DNA of 8,277 bases, from the NCBI GenBank assembly GCA_903847545.1, contig CAINDZ010000599.1, positions 1-8,277 on the forward strand. The letters are read 5' to 3'. Below the pieces are notes generated by a model. The model saw only the letters and a program-made list of their open reading frames with translations, was not told the origin of the DNA and ran no database searches. Below are positions 1 to 5,833 of the stretch, in pieces. The position numbers were made by a program, and so were the translations under genes. Source of the DNA: an uncultured bacterium. GTDB taxonomy: Bacteria > Krumholzibacteriota > Krumholzibacteriia > LZORAL124-64-63. Position 1 is the first letter of the stretch. Every line of letters starts with the position of its first letter.

Positions 1-73
1 GCAGCAGGTGACTGCCGCGAAGGCCGGCCTGGGCCTCGCCCCAGCCATCCGGGTGTACGGTGTGCGCCGACAT
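1..73 (-). CDS. Possible 5' end of a divergent gene, product unknown
   Basis: An ATG at 73-71 on the minus strand opens a frame that runs without a stop for 24 codons to the left edge, beginning MSAHTVHPDGWGEAQ. I do not recognise the protein and so little of it is visible that no domain can be claimed. Support is a minus-strand promoter candidate at 167-138 and coding-like base use (third codon position more GC-rich than second). Against it, the nearest good purine run (GGAGGG, 93-88) is 14 nt from the start, which is long. The opposite strand is also open here, with codons on the same boundaries and a TGA at 119-121, so the segment could instead be the 3' end of a plus-strand gene. Sequence left of the window would settle this. 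Confidence 0.33.
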   Translation of the reverse strand, partial: MSAHTVHPDGWGEAQAGLRGSHLL

Positions 74-93
74 GTCGATCCGCTGGGCCCTCC

Positions 94-113
94 ACCGGCC
101 TTCCGGGGCCGGT
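94..113. other. Short GC-rich hairpin near the left-edge gene
   Basis: ACCGGCC (94-100) and GGCCGGT (107-113) form a perfect 7-bp stem with a 6-nt loop. Neither flank has a T run, so it does not look like an intrinsic terminator. If the minus-strand gene is real, it lies in that gene's 5' untranslated leader and covers the region upstream of its start. Confidence 0.35.
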
Positions 114-137
114 CCCGTTGAAAATGTGCGATCCATG

Positions 138-167
138 ATGATAGCCTGCCGAAGGGTTCCCGGACAA
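138..167 (-). promoter_or_regulatory. Candidate sigma70-type promoter, leftward
   Basis: On the minus strand TTGTCC (167-162, four of six consensus bases) and TATCAT (143-138, five of six) are separated by 18 bp. Transcription would start near 131 and give a leader of about 58 nt before the ATG at 73. Found by eye; no other support. Confidence 0.35.
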
Positions 168-193
168 GTGCTTACCGCGCCCCGCACCGGGAG

Positions 194-220
194 TGGACAG
201 CGCCTGCGCCGGGAGATAAT
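194..220 (+). promoter_or_regulatory. Candidate promoter abutting the NTPase start
   Basis: TGGACA (194-199) and GATAAT (215-220) each match five of six consensus bases, with a short 15-bp spacer. Transcription would begin near 227, which would make the ATG at 230 almost leaderless. The same bases contain GGGAG (211-215), which would serve as a ribosome binding site for a GTG at 221. Both readings cannot be used on one transcript. Confidence 0.4.
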
Positions 221-784
221 GTGGCGGCCATGAAGATCGCATTCATCGGCACCCACGGCGTGGGCAAGACAACGCTCTGCTTCGAGTTGGCGGCGGCCCT
301 CAAGCGGCTCGACCTCAGCGTCGACCTCGTCAAGGAGGTCGCGCGCGCCTGCCCGCTGCCCATCAACCGCGACACCACCGATGCCGCCCAGAACTGGATC
401 CTGCACTCGCAGGTCGCCCGCGAGATCGAGCTGGCCGACGCCTACGACATGATCGTCTGCGACCGCGCCGTGGTGGACAACTACGCGTACATGGTGCAGG
501 CTGCGGGCCGCCGTCCCGAGCTCGAGCCGTTCATCCGCCACTGGCTGGGCACGTACGGCCTGCTGGTGAAGGTGCCGGTCGTCGCGCCGCCGACCTTCGA
601 CGGCACACGCGACGTCTCGGTCGACTTCCAATTGGCCATCGACCGCACCCTCGACCAGCTCCTGGGCGAATTCGGGACCCCCGTGTTCACGCTCCCCCGG
701 GAGGGACGGGACGGCTGGGTCGGCCTGGTCCTGGGCGCCCTGGACCTGCCCCAGCAGCCCCCCCAGCTGGGGCTTTTCGGTTGA
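221..784 (+). CDS. AAA_28-type P-loop NTPase (small nucleotide-kinase-like)
   Basis: The 187-residue protein has a Walker A motif at residues 10-17 (GTHGVGKT) and a hydrophobic strand ending in an acidic-Arg pair (MIVCDR, D81-R82) as in Walker B / thymidylate-kinase-like folds. Around residues 126-135 is a PPTFDGTRD stretch of the kind seen in AAA_28 (NadR/TTD14-like) domains. There is no signal peptide or membrane segment, so it should be cytosolic and bind ATP or GTP; the phosphate acceptor, if any, is unknown. The start is either GTG 221 (GGGAG five nt upstream) or ATG 230 (MKIAFIG, the more usual N-terminus for this fold). It appears monocistronic, because a terminator hairpin lies within its last codons. 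Family-level assignment is confident; the specific function is not. Confidence 0.85.
   Translation: MAAMKIAFIGTHGVGKTTLCFELAAALKRLDLSVDLVKEVARACPLPINRDTTDAAQNWILHSQVAREIELADAYDMIVCDRAVVDNYAYMVQAAGRRPELEPFIRHWLGTYGLLVKVPVVAPPTFDGTRDVSVDFQLAIDRTLDQLLGEFGTPVFTLPREGRDGWVGLVLGALDLPQQPPQLGLFG
756..777 (+). terminator. Intrinsic terminator inside the NTPase coding end
   Basis: AGCCCC (756-761) pairs with GGGGCT (769-774) around a 7-nt loop and runs into TTTT (774-777). The structure ends five nt before the TGA at 782-784, so it encodes part of the C-terminal PQQPPQLGLF. It is the best candidate stop for transcription of the NTPase gene. Confidence 0.55.
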
Positions 785-808
785 TCCGGGACCTTTTCAG
801 CCTATCTT
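781..808 (+). promoter_or_regulatory. Weak promoter candidate for the EEP-flavin reductase unit
   Basis: TTGATC (781-786) and TATCTT (803-808), each four of six consensus bases, are 16 bp apart, directly after the NTPase terminator. This would give a leader of about 170 nt before the TTG start at 985. The match is weak and was found by eye. Confidence 0.22.
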
Positions 809-838
809 TGACGTTATCACCCCGACCGATCCTGCCGC

Positions 839-945
839 CGGAACCTTCCGAACGGAACGGGATTTGCGAGAAATCGTCGTCCGTCGCCCGGAACTCCGTT
901 CCCTGGCCGGCGAGATGGGCGCCGCCGCGGCTCTTGGCACGTGCC
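839..945. repeat. Cluster of CGGAAC repeats and dyads in the EEP leader
   Basis: CGGAAC occurs at 839-844, 853-858 and 889-894. Together with inverted copies it makes three small dyads: CGGAA-CC-TTCCG (839-850), TTCCG-AA-CGGAA (846-857) and GGAAC-TCC-GTTCC (890-902). A separate perfect 10-bp palindrome, GGCACGTGCC, lies at 936-945. The in-frame codons across 785-984 are unlike the gene body (CTA, TTA, TCT, TCA, AGA), so this looks like untranslated leader or operator DNA. Confidence 0.4.
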
Positions 946-971
946 GACGACGACCCCGGGCTCAGTCTCCT

Positions 972-977
972 GGAGAG
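972..977 (+). promoter_or_regulatory. Ribosome binding site that fixes the TTG start
   Basis: GGAGAG lies 7 nt before TTG 985. This, with the sudden change to GC3-rich codons just after it, selects TTG 985 over the upstream in-frame TTG at 781. Confidence 0.7.
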
Positions 978-984
978 CAACACC

Positions 985-1866
985 TTGTCAGACAGCATCT
1001 TGCGGGTGATGACCTTCAATCTCCTGACCGCCACCAAGAAGCGCCGCAGCCATCCCTGGCGCCTGCGCAAGCGGAACATCGCGCGCATCTTCGAGCGCAT
1101 GCAGCCCGATGTGGTGGGCACGCAGGAGGCAAATTACAAGCAGCTGCGCGAGCTGGCGGAGCTGCTTCCGGACTACGATTTCGTGGGCGAGGGCAACCTG
1201 GGCCCCGGGCATGCCGACGACGAGGGCAACTGGTACTGCGCCATCTTCTACCGGCGCGACCGGGTGCGGCCCGCCGCCGGCGAGCGCCCCGGCGACGTGA
1301 TGTGGCTGTCGCCGACGCCCGAGGTGCCGGCCTCGCAGTACCACCTCGGCACGCGCCCGCGGCTGGTGACGTGGCACACCTTCGAGATGGTGGACTCCGG
1401 GCGCCAGTTCGTCTTCGGCACGACGCACCTCGAGGCGGTCAACCACTGGCACCGCCGTCGCAGCGCGCGGCAGCTGCGCGACTACGTGAACCGCAAGGTG
1501 CAGGAGATGGGGCCGCACGTGCCGGTGTTCCTGACCGGCGACTTCAATGCCGGCGCCGGCTCGCGCGAGATCCGCGCGATGGTGGCCGAGAACGAGGCCG
1601 ACGCCTCGTTCTACGATGCGTGGGCCGAGTCGCAGTCGGGCACGGACGCCGGGCGCGCGAAGGCCGGCACGTTCCGCGGGCTCGGGCTGCGCGACCGCGT
1701 GGGGCATCGCCTGCTGGGGCCGCGTCGCATCGACTACGTGTTCTTCAGGCCGCGCCTGACCATCCGCACGATCAATCGTGTCGACTACGACGACATGGAG
1801 CATCGCGAGGCGGCGCTGCCGTCGGACCACTATCCCGTGCTGGCCGAGTTCGCGCTGGCCGGCTGA
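985..1866 (+). CDS. Endonuclease/exonuclease/phosphatase (EEP) family hydrolase
   Basis: From TTG 985 the protein has 293 residues and carries the full set of metal-dependent EEP (DNase I-like, PF03372) motifs in order: MTFNLL with N12, VVGTQEA with the Mg-binding E48, TTHLE with H148, TGDFNA with D186 and N188, RIDYVFF near residue 250, and the terminal SDHYPVLAEF with D281 and H282. All expected catalytic residues are present, so it should be active on a phosphodiester or phosphomonoester. The family includes nucleases, phosphoinositide phosphatases and sphingomyelinases, and the sequence does not tell which. There is no signal peptide from this start, so a cytoplasmic location is expected. 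A flavin reductase gene follows after 13 nt and is probably co-transcribed. The upstream in-frame extension to 781 is rejected on codon use. Confidence 0.88.
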   Translation: MSDSILRVMTFNLLTATKKRRSHPWRLRKRNIARIFERMQPDVVGTQEANYKQLRELAELLPDYDFVGEGNLGPGHADDEGNWYCAIFYRRDRVRPAAGERPGDVMWLSPTPEVPASQYHLGTRPRLVTWHTFEMVDSGRQFVFGTTHLEAVNHWHRRRSARQLRDYVNRKVQEMGPHVPVFLTGDFNAGAGSREIRAMVAENEADASFYDAWAESQSGTDAGRAKAGTFRGLGLRDRVGHRLLGPRRIDYVFFRPRLTIRTINRVDYDDMEHREAALPSDHYPVLAEFALAG

Positions 1867-1879
1867 CCTGCGAGGGCGC

Positions 1880-2356
1880 ATGGACGAGACGGCTGCCCGG
1901 CGCGACCAGATCCTCCGCCTGATTCCCGGGCCCGTCACCATCGTCGGCATCGCCAACGGCGGCGTGGTCGGCGGGCTCACGGCCTCGTGGGTCACCCGCG
2001 TCTCGCAGGAACCGCCGATGCTGCTGGCAGCCATCGGCCGCCAGCGCCGCACCTGGGAGCTCCTCCAGGGCGCCACCCACTTCACCGTGACGCTGCTGGG
2101 CGAGGGTCAGGTTGCCGAGGCGCGCCTGTTCGGCCTGAAGTCGCGGCGCGACATCGACAAGTGGGCGCAGGTCCCGCACGAGCTGGTGGGGCCGGGGCAG
2201 CCCGTGCTGCGCGACTGCGCGGCCTGGGCCCTGTGTTCGATCGCGGGTTGCCTGCCGGCCGGGGACCACGATTGCCTGCTGGGCCACGTCGTGGAACTGG
2301 GCCGCGGGCCGCTCGAGGTCCCGCTGCCCCTGCGGGGCGCCGATTACGCACCCTGA
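1880..2356 (+). CDS. Flavin reductase-like domain protein (FMN-binding)
   Basis: The protein has 158 residues from ATG 1880. It follows the flavin reductase / HpaC-like split-barrel pattern (PF01613): an N-terminal PGPVTIVGI strand, a GGLTASWVTRVSQEPPMLL segment (residues ~31-50), the AIGRQRRTWELL and FTVTLLGEGQ strands, and a C-terminal GHVVELGRG stretch. Such proteins bind FMN or FAD; many reduce it with NAD(P)H for a partner monooxygenase, others only bind flavin. No monooxygenase partner is in the window. It is soluble, with no signal peptide. GAGGG at 1872-1876 is a tight ribosome binding site, and the 13-nt gap after the EEP stop suggests coupling to that gene. The longer open frame starting at 1778 overlaps the EEP gene and is not the real start. 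Confidence 0.85.
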   Translation: MDETAARRDQILRLIPGPVTIVGIANGGVVGGLTASWVTRVSQEPPMLLAAIGRQRRTWELLQGATHFTVTLLGEGQVAEARLFGLKSRRDIDKWAQVPHELVGPGQPVLRDCAAWALCSIAGCLPAGDHDCLLGHVVELGRGPLEVPLPLRGADYAP

Positions 2357-2372
2357 ACCCGGCGGGCCGCGG

Positions 2373-2386
2373 TGCCGCTTGCGGCA
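2373..2386. other. Perfect dyad overlapping the cupin -35 region
   Basis: TGCCGC-TT-GCGGCA is an inverted repeat with 6-bp arms, 17 nt after the flavin reductase stop and overlapping the proposed -35 (2379-2384). It could be an operator for the cupin gene, or a stem of a weak terminator for the preceding gene, although no T run follows. Confidence 0.35.
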
Positions 2387-2406
2387 GCCGGGGCCTGTGG
2401 TAACAT
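2379..2406 (+). promoter_or_regulatory. Extended -10 promoter candidate for the cupin gene
   Basis: TAACAT (2401-2406) is preceded by TGG, giving the TGn extended -10 element, with a poor -35 (TTGCGG, 2379-2384) 16 bp upstream. Transcription would start near 2413 and give a leader of about 63 nt. Confidence 0.38.
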
Positions 2407-2475
2407 GATCCCTACGGGTCGTCGCGGCCGTCCGGCCCCGGCGCCCAACCCAGCCGATCCCGAAGGAGGCCGTGC

Positions 2476-2835
2476 ATGGATACCGCCCGGACGTGGAACG
2501 CCGACGATTTCCTTCCCGAAGCCATCCGCAACCTGCCCCTGGTCGAGCTGCCGGTGTCCGGCGCGCGGGGCTATTGCCTGCAGGACGACCAGAAGCAGGT
2601 CGTCTTCTTCGCGTTCGACGAGGGCGTCAGCTTCCCCGACCACTCGCACTGCGAACAGCGCGGCCTCGTCGTCACCGGCGAGATGACGATCGAGATCGGC
2701 GGCGAGACCAACCTGTACCAGGCGGGCGACCAGTACGTGGTGCCCGACGGCGTCACCCACCGCGCCAGCTTCAGCAAGCCGACCGTGGTCATCGACATGT
2801 CCGACGCGCCGAACCGCTACAGCGTCTACCGCTAG
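2476..2835 (+). CDS. Small single-domain cupin protein
   Basis: This 119-residue protein has both cupin motifs. Motif 1 is PDHSHCEQRGLVVTGE (residues 54-69), with H56, H58 and E60/Q61 as likely metal ligands; motif 2 is GDQYVVPDGVTHRASF (84-99), with H95 as the fourth ligand. It should be a soluble, metal-binding beta-barrel, probably dimeric. Family members include isomerases, dioxygenases and sugar or small-molecule sensors, and nothing here decides between them. A near-perfect ribosome binding site, AAGGAGG at 2463-2469, lies 6 nt before the ATG, the strongest in the window, which suggests high expression. The gene has its own promoter candidate and ends at a strong hairpin terminator, so it is likely monocistronic. 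Confidence 0.85.
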   Translation: MDTARTWNADDFLPEAIRNLPLVELPVSGARGYCLQDDQKQVVFFAFDEGVSFPDHSHCEQRGLVVTGEMTIEIGGETNLYQAGDQYVVPDGVTHRASFSKPTVVIDMSDAPNRYSVYR

Positions 2836-2860
2836 GCGGGACGGGACCGGTCAAGCGAAG

Positions 2861-2890
2861 AAGGCGGCCCCGCCACGGCGGGGCCGCCTT
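2861..2890. terminator. Strong bidirectional terminator between convergent genes
   Basis: AAGGCGGCCCCGC (2861-2873) pairs with GCGGGGCCGCCTT (2878-2890) in a 13-bp stem with a 4-nt loop. It lies between the cupin stop (2835) and the M16 stop (2915). The plus-strand tail is TTCCGTTT; the minus-strand tail reads CTTCTTCGCTT. It can end transcription arriving from either side. Confidence 0.8.
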
Positions 2891-2914
2891 CCGTTTGCCG
2901 TCGAAGGCGTGCGA

Positions 2915-5620
2915 CTAGGCGGGGCCCAGCGTGACGGCGACGTGGCGATCGGCGTGCAGGTAGCGCGCCGCGGCGTCGCGGATCGCCGTCGCCGGGCAGC
3001 CGGCGATGCGGTCCACCAGGTGCGCCATGTCGTCGGCGTCGCGCCCGTACATCACGTCGCGCTGGGCGCGCGTCGCGCGCGCGTTGTTCGACTGCCCGGC
3101 GATGAGCAGCCCGCCCGCCAGCTCGGTGCGCGCGCGATCCAGCTCGACAGCGCCGACCAGGTCGCCGGCCAGTCCCGTCAGCTCGGAGCGCAAGGCGTCG
3201 CGCGCCTGGTCGGCTGTCGCCGGCGCCGTCAGCACGTAGCCCACGAGCAGGCCCTGGCCGAAGCCCGACGTGCCGACGAAGCCCGCGTTGTAGCACAGCG
3301 ACCGCCGGTTGCGCAGGTTCTCGAAGAGCCGGCCGCTCTGCCCGTTGAGCACCTGCCGCAACAGCATCAGCGGCACCCGGTCGTCGTCGTCCCCGAACGG
3401 TCCCGGCCACCCCAGCAGGACCACGGCCTGGTTCTGCGCGCGCACCAGGCGCTCGCTCTCGACGCCGGCCAGCGCGCGCGCTCCCGGCAGGTCGGCCGGC
3501 AGGTCGCCGGCGGGCGGCAGCCTGCGCGCGAGCTCCGACGCCACCTGCCGCAGCCGCGCCGGGTCGAGGTCGCCCGAGGCAACCACCTGCAGGCGCCCGG
3601 CGGTCCAGGCGGCCGCGTGCCGCGCCACGACCTGGCCGCGGTCGATGGCGGCCAGGCTCTCGGCCGTCCCCGGCAGCGGCCGGCCGTAGGGATGGTCCCC
3701 GTACACCATCGTGCGCAGGCGCAGCATCGCCGACTGCAGCGGGTTGTCGGCGATGGACGCCAGCTGCTCGCGGGCCAGGCGCTTCTCCTGTTCCAGTTCG
3801 GCCTCGGCGAACGTGGGCGCGGTGATCGCCTCGACCAGTCGCTCGAGCGCCGGCTCGATGCGGTCGGCCAGCGCCGTCAGGTACAGCCCGCCGAAGTCGC
3901 GGTCGACGACGGCCGACAGCGAGGCGCCGTCGTCCTCGAGCAGCTGGTGGAACCGCGCGGCCGCGTGTCCCGCCGCCCCGCGCAGGATGGCCTGGTGCGC
4001 CAGGGCCGCCAGGCCGGCGTCGACCGCCGACTCTCCCGCCGCGCCGCCGCGCACCGCGACCGCCACCGCGGCCACGGGCACGGCGCGGTCGACGCGGACG
4101 TGCAGCGAACTGCCGTCCGGCAGCGTCTCGGCGACGAACCGCGGGGGGCCGCCATTGTTGGCGCCGCGGCGGCGGGGCGCCGGCGCCGGCACGGGCCGTG
4201 GCGCCGGCGGCGCCGCCTCGTCCCAGGCGGGCAACACGCCGGCCAGCAGGTCGTCCAGTTCCGTCGCCGTCCCCGGCAGGCCGGTCGCCTGCCCGGCGGC
4301 GGCCTGGGGCACGTAGAGGACGCAGGCCAGGTTGCCCAGGCGGAAGACCTCGCGTGCGTAGCCGAGCACGTCCTGGTTCGTGACGGCGGCCACGCGCGCC
4401 GGAAACGCGAAGGCGCCGGCCAGGTCGCCGAACAGCGCGTGGTGTCCCAGCGAGGCGGCCTGGCCCTGCACGGTCTCGAGGCCGAACAGGTGGCCGCGCG
4501 TCGTGCGGCGCGCGGCGCGCTCGAGCTCGTCGGGCGTGCAGCCGTCCCGGCCCAGGTCGCCCAGGATGCGCGCGCATTCGCGCACGGCGGCCGCGAGGCG
4601 GTCGGGCGAGGTCTCGAGGTCGACCAGCACCACGCCCTCGCGCGGCCCGGTTTCGGTCATCACGGCGTAGTCGTCGACCAGCTTCAGCTCCTCTTGCAGG
4701 CGGCGGAACAGGCGGCAGCTGCGGCCGTCGCTGAGCGCGCGCTTGACCACGCCGAGCACCGGCTCGAAGCCCGACGACTCGCCCGGCGCCGTGAAGACGA
4801 GCTTCGCGTAGGCCTTCTGCAGGTCGCCCGATTCCACGCGCAGCCTGGGCTCGTGCCGTCGCGGTTCGCGGGCCGGCGCCTCGACGATGAGGTCCCCGGC
4901 GTCGGCCGCCGTCCCGTGAGGTTCCGGCGACGTGCCCGCCTGCCCGAAGGCTTCCGCGAGCAACGCGAAGGTCGTCTGCGGGTCCACGTCGCCGACCACG
5001 GTCGCGACCATGTTGCCCGGGTGGTACGCCGAGCGCCAGAACCGCAGGATGCGCTCGCGCGGGCACTGCAGCAGGTTCTCGTCGCGGCCGCCGATCGGGT
5101 GGCGGTAGGGGCTGTGGTCGAAGGACAGCTCGAGGCCCCAGCGCCAGGTGACGCCGAACCCGAAGGGGATGTCGTCGTACATGTGGTTCTCGTGCACCAG
5201 GACCTGCCGCTCGGCGTCGAGCGACGCGGGGTCGAAGGCCGAGTGCAGCAGGGCATCGCCCAGGATGTCGATGGCCACGGGCAGGGACGCGGCCGGCGCC
5301 GTGATGTGGTAGTTGGTCGTCTCGTAACCCGTGCCGGCGTTCGTGGCGCCGCCGGCCGCGGCGACCTCGAGGGCGAAGTCACCCTCGCCGCGACGCGCCG
5401 TGCCCTTGAAGAGCATGTGCTCGATGCCGTGCGACCAGCCGCGCAGGGCCTCGGGCTCGCGGTTCGAGCCCACGCCGACCCAGATGTTGCACACGGCGAC
5501 CGGCGTGCGGGTGTCGCGGCGGATGACCACGCGCAGGCCATTGGCCAGGCGCCCGGTGTGGAGGTCCTCGGCCAGGGGGTGGGGCTGCAGGCCGGCGGCG
5601 GGAAAGTCGGGCTGGCTCAT
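2915..5620 (-). CDS. M16 family zinc metallopeptidase, double-length
   Basis: The 901-residue protein contains two M16 (pitrilysin/insulinase) repeats. The first holds the inverted zinc site HGIEH (H64, E67 catalytic, H68), with the third ligand E144 exactly 76 residues after H68 (RQVLVHEN) and E137 also conserved. A proline-rich linker near residues 468-495 joins it to a second half whose equivalent segment reads AHQAILRGA and lacks the site. That half keeps the conserved R..SLCY element (R772-Y777), which helps bind substrate in these clamshell proteases. Length and arrangement resemble single-chain M16 enzymes such as pitrilysin or PqqL. No signal peptide or lipobox is visible at MSQPDFPAAG, so cytosolic peptide degradation is the simplest role. 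The ATG at 5620 has AAAGGA four nt upstream. The gene is flanked by its own promoter candidate and a shared terminator. Confidence 0.93.
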   Translation of the reverse strand: MSQPDFPAAGLQPHPLAEDLHTGRLANGLRVVIRRDTRTPVAVCNIWVGVGSNREPEALRGWSHGIEHMLFKGTARRGEGDFALEVAAAGGATNAGTGYETTNYHITAPAASLPVAIDILGDALLHSAFDPASLDAERQVLVHENHMYDDIPFGFGVTWRWGLELSFDHSPYRHPIGGRDENLLQCPRERILRFWRSAYHPGNMVATVVGDVDPQTTFALLAEAFGQAGTSPEPHGTAADAGDLIVEAPAREPRRHEPRLRVESGDLQKAYAKLVFTAPGESSGFEPVLGVVKRALSDGRSCRLFRRLQEELKLVDDYAVMTETGPREGVVLVDLETSPDRLAAAVRECARILGDLGRDGCTPDELERAARRTTRGHLFGLETVQGQAASLGHHALFGDLAGAFAFPARVAAVTNQDVLGYAREVFRLGNLACVLYVPQAAAGQATGLPGTATELDDLLAGVLPAWDEAAPPAPRPVPAPAPRRRGANNGGPPRFVAETLPDGSSLHVRVDRAVPVAAVAVAVRGGAAGESAVDAGLAALAHQAILRGAAGHAAARFHQLLEDDGASLSAVVDRDFGGLYLTALADRIEPALERLVEAITAPTFAEAELEQEKRLAREQLASIADNPLQSAMLRLRTMVYGDHPYGRPLPGTAESLAAIDRGQVVARHAAAWTAGRLQVVASGDLDPARLRQVASELARRLPPAGDLPADLPGARALAGVESERLVRAQNQAVVLLGWPGPFGDDDDRVPLMLLRQVLNGQSGRLFENLRNRRSLCYNAGFVGTSGFGQGLLVGYVLTAPATADQARDALRSELTGLAGDLVGAVELDRARTELAGGLLIAGQSNNARATRAQRDVMYGRDADDMAHLVDRIAGCPATAIRDAAARYLHADRHVAVTLGPA

Positions 5621-5667
5621 CGTGTCCTTTCGGGGCTGTCCGTGGCGCGCACCGTACGACGCGCCTC

Positions 5668-5695
5668 ATTATCGGCCGGGCCGCCGGGAAGTCCA
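5668..5695 (-). promoter_or_regulatory. Promoter candidate for the M16 peptidase gene
   Basis: On the minus strand TGGACT (5695-5690, four of six) and GATAAT (5673-5668, five of six) are 16 bp apart. Transcription would begin near 5661, giving a leader of about 40 nt. The pair resembles TGGACA/GATAAT upstream of the NTPase gene. Confidence 0.5.
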
Positions 5696-5745
5696 CCCGT
5701 GATCGGGGCACATCGCTCTGGCGGTTGGCGACGGCCGCTGCGAGG

Positions 5746-5774
5746 TTGACGGTTCGCCGCCCGGTCCCGACAAT
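5746..5774 (+). promoter_or_regulatory. Promoter candidate for the methyltransferase-deacetylase unit
   Basis: TTGACG (5746-5751, five of six) and GACAAT (5769-5774, four of six) are separated by the optimal 17 bp. Transcription would start near 5781 with a leader of about 53 nt. It is divergent from the M16 promoter, with about 50 bp between the two -35 elements, room for a shared regulator. Confidence 0.55.
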
Positions 5775-5833
5775 CCGCGGGTTCGCGGTACGCAGCGCCT
5801 GGCCGGTCCCCCGGGGGCAAGGAACGGAAACAG

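Noticed and set aside
935..950. Sigma54-like TGGCAC element before the EEP gene
   Set aside because: The required GC of the -12 element is absent at the correct spacing after GG; the bases are better described as the palindrome GGCACGTGCC.
781..984. N-terminal extension of the EEP protein to the upstream TTG
   Set aside because: In-frame codons here are AT-ending and rare for this genome (CTA, TTA, TCA, AGA), there is no motif, and a good ribosome binding site precedes TTG 985.
988..2085. Minus-strand frame of 365 codons antisense to the EEP gene
   Set aside because: No recognisable motif, no ribosome binding site seen, and it overlaps two well-supported plus-strand genes.
2832..5066. Second long minus-strand frame of 744 codons over the M16 gene
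   Set aside because: Out of frame with the real gene; its product is Arg/Gly/Ala-rich low-complexity sequence typical of frame-shifted GC-rich DNA.
2909..5749. Plus-strand open frame of 946 codons antisense to the M16 gene
   Set aside because: It is the mirror of a GC-rich gene. Its product is Arg/Gln/Val-rich with no domain, while the minus strand has a complete M16 protein.
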